Assembly: GCA_027061425.1 (NCBI GenBank)
Contig: JALSUN010000030.1
Location: 1-14,572, forward strand
Direction: 5' to 3'
Length of the DNA stretch: 14,572 bases
DNA from: Helicobacteraceae bacterium
GTDB lineage: Bacteria; Campylobacterota; Campylobacteria; Campylobacterales; Sulfurimonadaceae
Part shown: positions 13,756 through 14,572 of the stretch, piece by piece
How the letters are laid out: the number at the start of each line of letters is the position of its first letter
Numbering within the stretch: position 1 is the stretch's first letter
Program-made: the position numbers and the translations under genes
The notes under the pieces: generated by a model
Databases searched by the model: none
What the model saw: only the letters and a program-made list of their open reading frames with translations
Told to the model about the DNA's origin: nothing

Positions 13756-14572
13756 AACTGTGCATCTTCTAGTTCACTATAGATGTGGTGCATATAGCGG
13801 TTCACAAAGGCGTGTGAAAAGGGAAGCTCTTCCCAACTGAGTTGTTGGAGTATCTTCTCTTCTACAGACGCAAATTCAGTACGGGAAAGCTCTTGGTTGT
13901 AGGCTTCTATCATAGCGTTTTCTATAATACGAAGATAACTGAGGTAGGGTGTAAAAACATCTTCTCTTGACCCACTAGGTCCATGCCCTGCAACATAGAG
14001 AGAGAACGGAGACATCTTCTCTACAGATTCCAAAAACCTTATGTTCCCTCTGATACTCGAGTGCAGACCAAAGTTTGCCAATGCTTTTGACATCAGCAAA
14101 TCGCCCATAAAGATGGTGTTGGAGTTTTGGTGGATGATGGCGATGTCATTGTTGGTGTGCGCCGCTTGAGGATGTAAGATTATAAAGGTCTCTCCATCGA
14201 TGTTAAGCGTTTCATTCCCTTTTAAAAGATGCTCAGGATAGACAACATGCTTGGCCGCATCAAAAGTAAATCCACGTTGGGCATAATCACCGCCATAAAG
14301 CTCTTGTGCTGCGCTGGGCATCTTCTCATGGGCATATATGGTGGCTTGAGGATAGGCCTCTTTAAAAACTGCATTGGCAAACCAGTGATCGTCATGGTCG
14401 TGGGTGTTAAAGATGGCGATCACTGGTTTTTGAGAGACATTTTGCATCTGTTCTAAAATCTTTTTTCCCGCCTTGTAACTACCACCTGGATCCACAACCA
14501 CCAAACCATTTTTCGTCTCTACAAAAGCAGGATTGGTCACGAAGCCTTGGTTCTCGCTGTCAGGTGCAGAAA
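13752..14572 (-). CDS. SoxH-like metallo-beta-lactamase-fold metallohydrolase, 5'-truncated by window end
   Basis: The frame is open to the right edge, reading ...SAPDSENQGFVTNPAFVETKNGLVVVDPGG, so the GTG at 14540 is probably not the true start and the N-terminus, perhaps a signal peptide, lies outside. Zinc ligands of the MBL fold are all present: THDHDDH (the HxHxDH motif), His in QAAHTNNDIAI, Asp in FMGDLL, and His in VAGHGPSG. The opening 'SDNxGF(V/I)..(N/G)..FV....G..V.D.G' and these spacings fit the SoxH/'quinoprotein relay' metallohydrolase group better than glyoxalase II. Members are often found with sox or SoxYZ-like genes, and the reaction is unsettled. Its stop overlaps the cytochrome-SoxZY stop by four bases tail to tail, so the genes are neighbours but not co-transcribed. 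Confidence 0.85.
   Translation of the reverse strand, partial: SAPDSENQGFVTNPAFVETKNGLVVVDPGGSYKAGKKILEQMQNVSQKPVIAIFNTHDHDDHWFANAVFKEAYPQATIYAHEKMPSAAQELYGGDYAQRGFTFDAAKHVVYPEHLLKGNETLNIDGETFIILHPQAAHTNNDIAIIHQNSNTIFMGDLLMSKALANFGLHSSIRGNIRFLESVEKMSPFSLYVAGHGPSGSREDVFTPYLSYLRIIENAMIEAYNQELSRTEFASVEEKILQQLSWEELPFSHAFVNRYMHHIYSELEDAQF

Noticed and set aside
13752..14540. Hydrolase gene taken as complete from GTG 14540
   Set aside because: The frame stays open with family-like residues (ENQGF) up to the window edge, so the gene is cut rather than starting there.

Overview
The window looks like chromosomal DNA of a free-living, probably sulfur-oxidising member of the Campylobacterota (the former Epsilonproteobacteria, Sulfurimonas/Sulfurovum-like). 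The grounds are a low-GC genome with many AT-rich intergenic stretches, the character of the GroEL and 86-residue GroES proteins, a hemE-radical SAM gene pair, and periplasmic SoxZ/SoxY-type proteins beside a Prx. The genus is an inference from protein character, not a measured result.

Layout. Positions 1-1182 hold the end of hemE and a tightly coupled radical SAM gene with a TTG start. Positions 1239-1313 are tRNA-Asn(GTT) with a near-perfect sigma-70 promoter. A gene-free stretch of about 330 bases (1314-1644) follows and contains a long imperfect inverted repeat. Positions 1645-3574 are groES-groEL on the minus strand. A perfect 9-bp inverted repeat, which is neither CIRCE nor HAIR, lies next to the groES promoter and in front of a divergent SAM methyltransferase (3767-4378).

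Positions 4404-8785 are a four-gene minus-strand operon of unrecognised membrane proteins. In transcription order these are a helical-repeat protein anchored at both ends, a four-TM protein with a DUF2071-like soluble domain, a protein with an arrestin-like beta domain between TM pairs, and a polytopic protein of about 7 TM. Positions 8980-9891 encode an exported Bax-type glucosaminidase. It converges on a DUF3137 membrane protein (9903-10859). A typical 2-Cys peroxiredoxin (11013-11609) has a strong terminator that recruits its own last codons.

The most interesting region is 11765-14572. Two tandem, translationally coupled genes each encode an exported SoxZ-SoxY fusion in the order Z then Y. 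Both have lost the cysteine of the SoxY GGCGG tail. The second also carries an N-terminal cytochrome c domain containing a 34-residue internal duplication. Tail-to-tail with them, overlapping by the stop codons, is a SoxH-like zinc metallo-beta-lactamase-fold protein cut by the window end. Cys-less SoxYZ-like carriers next to such hydrolases recall the 'quinoprotein relay' associations of methylotrophs. The Z-Y order, the duplication and the cytochrome fusion look unusual. The likely setting is periplasmic redox chemistry, substrate unknown.
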